Shown here: positions 61,786 to 64,000 of the stretch, one piece after another | Layout of the letters: every line of letters starts with the position of its first letter | Position numbering within the stretch: the stretch's first letter is position 1 | Assembly (NCBI GenBank): GCA_963665495.1 | Contig: OY762289.1 | Span: 992,001 to 1,056,000 of the forward strand | Length of the DNA: 64,000 bases | DNA from: G963665495 sp963665495 | GTDB taxonomy: Bacteria > Desulfobacterota > Desulfovibrionia > Desulfovibrionales > Desulfovibrionaceae | Reading direction: 5' to 3' | The notes under the pieces: generated by a model | What the model was told of the DNA's origin: nothing | Database searches by the model: none | Seen by the model: the letters and a program-made list of their open reading frames with translations, nothing else | Made by a program: the position numbers and the translations under genes

Positions 61786-62436
61786 ATGGCAAAAAAATAT
61801 GAAGTTGTAGTTATCGGCTTGGGAAGACTCGGTTTTCGTCTGGCGCAAACTCTGGTCGAGCTGGGGCACAAAGCCGTTGGCATCGATATCAATCCGGCTC
61901 GTATCAAGCGTGCGCAGGAAGTGCTGTCGCAGGTCTATATTGCCGATGCCACGGATAAAACCGCCATGCAACAGCTGGGTATGGCAGATTATTCGCACAT
62001 TGTCGTCAGCATAGGCAGTTCCATGGAAGCCAGCATTCTCGCCACGCTCACCCTCAAGGAAGTGGGAGCACGGGAAATCTGGGTAAAGGCCTTGAGTGAG
62101 CAACATGAAGCCATACTGAACAAACTTGGTGCCGATCATGTGCTTTTTCCCGAAAGTCTCGTGGCGCAACAGCTTGCGCACCGACTGGTGATTCCCGGAC
62201 TGACCAATTATCTGGGTATGGGTAAAAGCATCGCGCTGCAGGAACGTGAGGCGAAGCAATGGGCAGGGAGGAGCCTGCGTGAATTGAATTTTACAAACCG
62301 CAACAATATTCTTGTTGTCGCCATCAAAGGCAAAGGTGATTCGGATTTTACGTTTATTCCCAGTGCGGATACGACTCTTAATGAAGACGACACGCTGGTG
62401 ATAATCGGCAAGGAAAAGGATTTGAGCGCTCTGTAG
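61786..62436 (+). CDS. Potassium transporter regulatory subunit, TrkA/KtrA family
   Basis: 216 residues from an ATG with GGGAA upstream. N-terminal RCK_N Rossmann domain (VVVIGLGRLGFRLAQTLVELGHKAVGID) that binds NAD or ATP, and a C-terminal RCK_C domain (about 135-216). The single-copy layout and size are KtrA-like, unlike the doubled TrkA of E. coli. It opens the TrkH/KtrB pore. Forms an operon with the gene before it. Confidence 0.93.
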   Translation: MAKKYEVVVIGLGRLGFRLAQTLVELGHKAVGIDINPARIKRAQEVLSQVYIADATDKTAMQQLGMADYSHIVVSIGSSMEASILATLTLKEVGAREIWVKALSEQHEAILNKLGADHVLFPESLVAQQLAHRLVIPGLTNYLGMGKSIALQEREAKQWAGRSLRELNFTNRNNILVVAIKGKGDSDFTFIPSADTTLNEDDTLVIIGKEKDLSAL

Positions 62437-62556
62437 CTGTGAATTCCGATTTTTCGCAAAATTCGTATGACTCCTGATGGCGAATTTTCTTTTTTTAAGG
62501 CTGGGACATTTGAAAATTAATTGTGCACCAGTTCCAAGCCTGCTATCCTCTTGAAC

Positions 62557-63837
62557 ATGAATGGAACCACTGCGACTCATAACTGCCGACATACGCAACT
62601 CTGGTTGCACACCGTACGCGTTATTGTTGTTGTCAGCGTACTGCTGGCAGCAACGGCAGCAAACGGACTCTGCAAAGAACTCAAAGTCCGTTACGGATTC
62701 CATCGCGAGTTTCCTCCTTTTTCCTATGAAGAAAACGGTACCCCTGCCGGATTCGATATTGAATTGATTCAGGCTGCGTTACGCGACAACGACATCAAGC
62801 TGTTTTTGCTCCCCATGCGCTGGGATAACGCTCTGGACGAGCTGGCTCGCGGCAGTATCTCCGTCACTTCCGGCGTAGTTAAAACTAAAAGGCGGGAGAT
62901 ATTGTTCAATTTCAGCAACCGCCCGTCATCCACGTTGTACTGCCGCTTTTTTACCTTGAACAGCAAACGGCTGGCCAACGTCGACGCTTTTCGGGGCAGG
63001 CGTGTCGGCGTGGAGGAAAATTCCTATTACCAGCGTTTGCTCGAACGCTTCGGCGGAGTCAACATCAAGCTTTTTAATCGCAAGCTTGAAGGACTCAGAG
63101 CCGTTCTCAACGGATATGTCGAAGCGTACTTCGGAGCGGATAAAATCGTCGAATGGTATCTGAACAAAGATAAGCTGAAGGGGATCAGCCCTGTCGGACA
63201 GCCGTTGCAGGTGGTGCAGCTTTATTTTGCGGTCAATAAAGATGAAACAGAGCTGTACCAGAGGCTCAACAAAGGGCTGGACCGCATCTGGGACAATGGC
63301 GAGTATGATAAAATCTACAAAAAATGGTTTCTGCCCGACCTGGGCAAGGCGGACATAGAAACCATGGTCAAGGCGGCGAAGAAAGCCCTGGCCAACGCCT
63401 ATGCACCCTATTCGCAAGAAATTTTTGGCGCCGCCCTGCAGGGTAAGACAGGAAAAATCTACCAGGGAAGCAGCATAGAAAACGGTTTGCCCGCCCTGAC
63501 TGTGGGGGCGCTGCGTGTAGCCGTTCTTCGCGCCGTATCCGAAGGCGAAGAAGAATTCATCAGCGCGGTAAAGGTTGATATGAATGGCCAGGCTGTGCCT
63601 CCCAACGCGGACGAGCGTCGGGTTCTCCAGGAATTCGGCCGGGGCATTCAAGTTATCACAGAGCCCAAAAAGGACGAATATCGCGTACAGATGGTTTCGG
63701 AATTTTTGCCCTATCCGGATGAAGTCCGCGCTGTGCCGGTTCCTGGAACCAATACGCAACCCGCCGCCAGACCCAATACCCAGACCATGCAGGCACCAAG
63801 AAGCTACCCTGGGCGTCCGCCCAATGATGCGAATTAG
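62557..63837 (+). CDS. Periplasmic binding protein fused to a catalytically dead cytidine-deaminase-like domain
   Basis: 426 residues from the ATG at 62557 (a TTG at 62521 is in frame). Signal sequence about 18-38; family 3 solute-binding domain about 40-258 (LKVRYGFHREFPPFSYEENGTPAGFDIELIQA). Residues about 267-385 resemble cytidine deaminase: AYAPYS at 281-286, IEN at 307-309, then AVSEGEEEF. The zinc and catalytic residues are gone: C-A-E is G317-A-L319, and the P-C-x-x-C box reads P-N-A-D-E. A Pro/Asn/Gln-rich tail follows. It may bind a nucleoside or act as a sensor; no transporter genes adjoin. Confidence 0.75.
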   Translation: MNGTTATHNCRHTQLWLHTVRVIVVVSVLLAATAANGLCKELKVRYGFHREFPPFSYEENGTPAGFDIELIQAALRDNDIKLFLLPMRWDNALDELARGSISVTSGVVKTKRREILFNFSNRPSSTLYCRFFTLNSKRLANVDAFRGRRVGVEENSYYQRLLERFGGVNIKLFNRKLEGLRAVLNGYVEAYFGADKIVEWYLNKDKLKGISPVGQPLQVVQLYFAVNKDETELYQRLNKGLDRIWDNGEYDKIYKKWFLPDLGKADIETMVKAAKKALANAYAPYSQEIFGAALQGKTGKIYQGSSIENGLPALTVGALRVAVLRAVSEGEEEFISAVKVDMNGQAVPPNADERRVLQEFGRGIQVITEPKKDEYRVQMVSEFLPYPDEVRAVPVPGTNTQPAARPNTQTMQAPRSYPGRPPNDAN

Positions 63838-63869
63838 TTCTTTGTTGCATAAGCCTTTGGAATGAAACC

Positions 63870-64000
63870 GTGACCTTAATCAGGAACCGTAAAGTGCTTA
63901 GTGCTTTTTTCTCAAAACAGGCCAGAAGGCCGACGGGCTTGTTTGGTCGATGGTATGTTCCTCGAGTCTTTGACAAGAAGAATTTTCCCTTAAACGACTT
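63870..64000 (+). CDS. N-terminus of a methyltransferase-like protein (partial)
   Basis: A GTG at 63870 with GGAATGA upstream opens a frame to the window edge (about 43 residues): an N-terminal FFSKQARRPTGLFGRWYVPR and then KNFPLND, which resembles the N-terminal cap of class I SAM-dependent methyltransferases. The catalytic part is outside the window. A three-codon ATG frame at 63862 ends in a TGA overlapping this GTG. The opposite-strand frame here looks like a shadow. Confidence 0.5.
   Translation, partial: MTLIRNRKVLSAFFSKQARRPTGLFGRWYVPRVFDKKNFPLND

Noticed and set aside
63656..63976. A 106-codon minus-strand frame at the window end
   Set aside because: The plus-strand frames (binding-protein tail and methyltransferase start) look like real protein; this one is their shadow.

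Overview
The window fits a Gram-negative, anaerobic, sulfate-reducing bacterium of the Desulfovibrionaceae type. The evidence is a cytochrome c maturation operon whose CcmE carries the CXXXY haem-binding motif typical of Desulfovibrio, an oxygen-sensitive anaerobic sulfatase-maturating enzyme, LPS-building glycosyltransferases, a YchF-like GTPase with a shortened N-terminal half and a MucR regulator. I see no rRNA, tRNA, CRISPR array or complete insertion sequence. The species cannot be named from this sequence alone.

Layout. 1-6.2 kb (minus): a DUF21/CBS membrane protein followed by ccmE-ccmF-ccmA-ccmB-ccmC-ccmD and a TPR gene cut by the window edge. 6.5-10.5 kb: two overlapping GT9 (heptosyltransferase-type) genes, a cysteine desulfurase gene broken by a frameshift, and a flavin/ferredoxin protein. 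10.6-12.2 kb: a 22-bp perfect palindrome and an OmpA-type lipoprotein with two OmpA domains. 12.2-21.2 kb (minus): a signalling block (lone receiver, CBS/PAS hybrid histidine kinase, GGDEF, HDOD) with xerC/D-type recombinase, dprA and cpoB genes. 21.3-26.5 kb: patatin, phosphoglucomutase, J-domain protein, TPR lipoprotein and YchF-like GTPase.

26.7-31.2 kb is a self-contained cassette bounded by hairpins: IclR-type regulator, choline-sulfatase, anaerobic sulfatase-maturating enzyme and a glycine-betaine/choline-type binding protein. It probably captures choline-O-sulfate and splits it; in a sulfate reducer both the choline and the sulfate could be used. 31.4-33.9 kb: a Csd4-like M99 carboxypeptidase and a GT4 enzyme. 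34.1-38.8 kb: ffh-rpsP-khpA-rimM, followed by an unusual radical SAM gene where trmD would be expected. 39-44.1 kb: aldA-like aldehyde dehydrogenase and a complete polar amino-acid ABC importer. 44.1-49.5 kb: a leader region rich in regulatory signals, a REC-PAS-GGDEF protein, O-antigen ligase/polymerase, a WecA-like transferase with a long C-terminal extension, and a MarR regulator. 49.9-57.8 kb: secreted VWA protein, MFS pump behind a possible attenuator, membrane glycosyltransferases and an RluA-CoaE fusion. 57.9-64 kb: a candidate structured RNA, a small zinc-ribbon protein, a phage-type S24 repressor with a clear operator, MucR, a TrkH/TrkA potassium system, a periplasmic binding protein fused to a cytidine-deaminase-like domain that has lost every catalytic residue, and the start of a methyltransferase-like gene.

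The observations I would follow up first are the binding-protein/dead-cytidine-deaminase fusion (62.6-63.8 kb), the GGA-rich structured RNA candidate (57.9-58.1 kb) and the choline-sulfate cassette.
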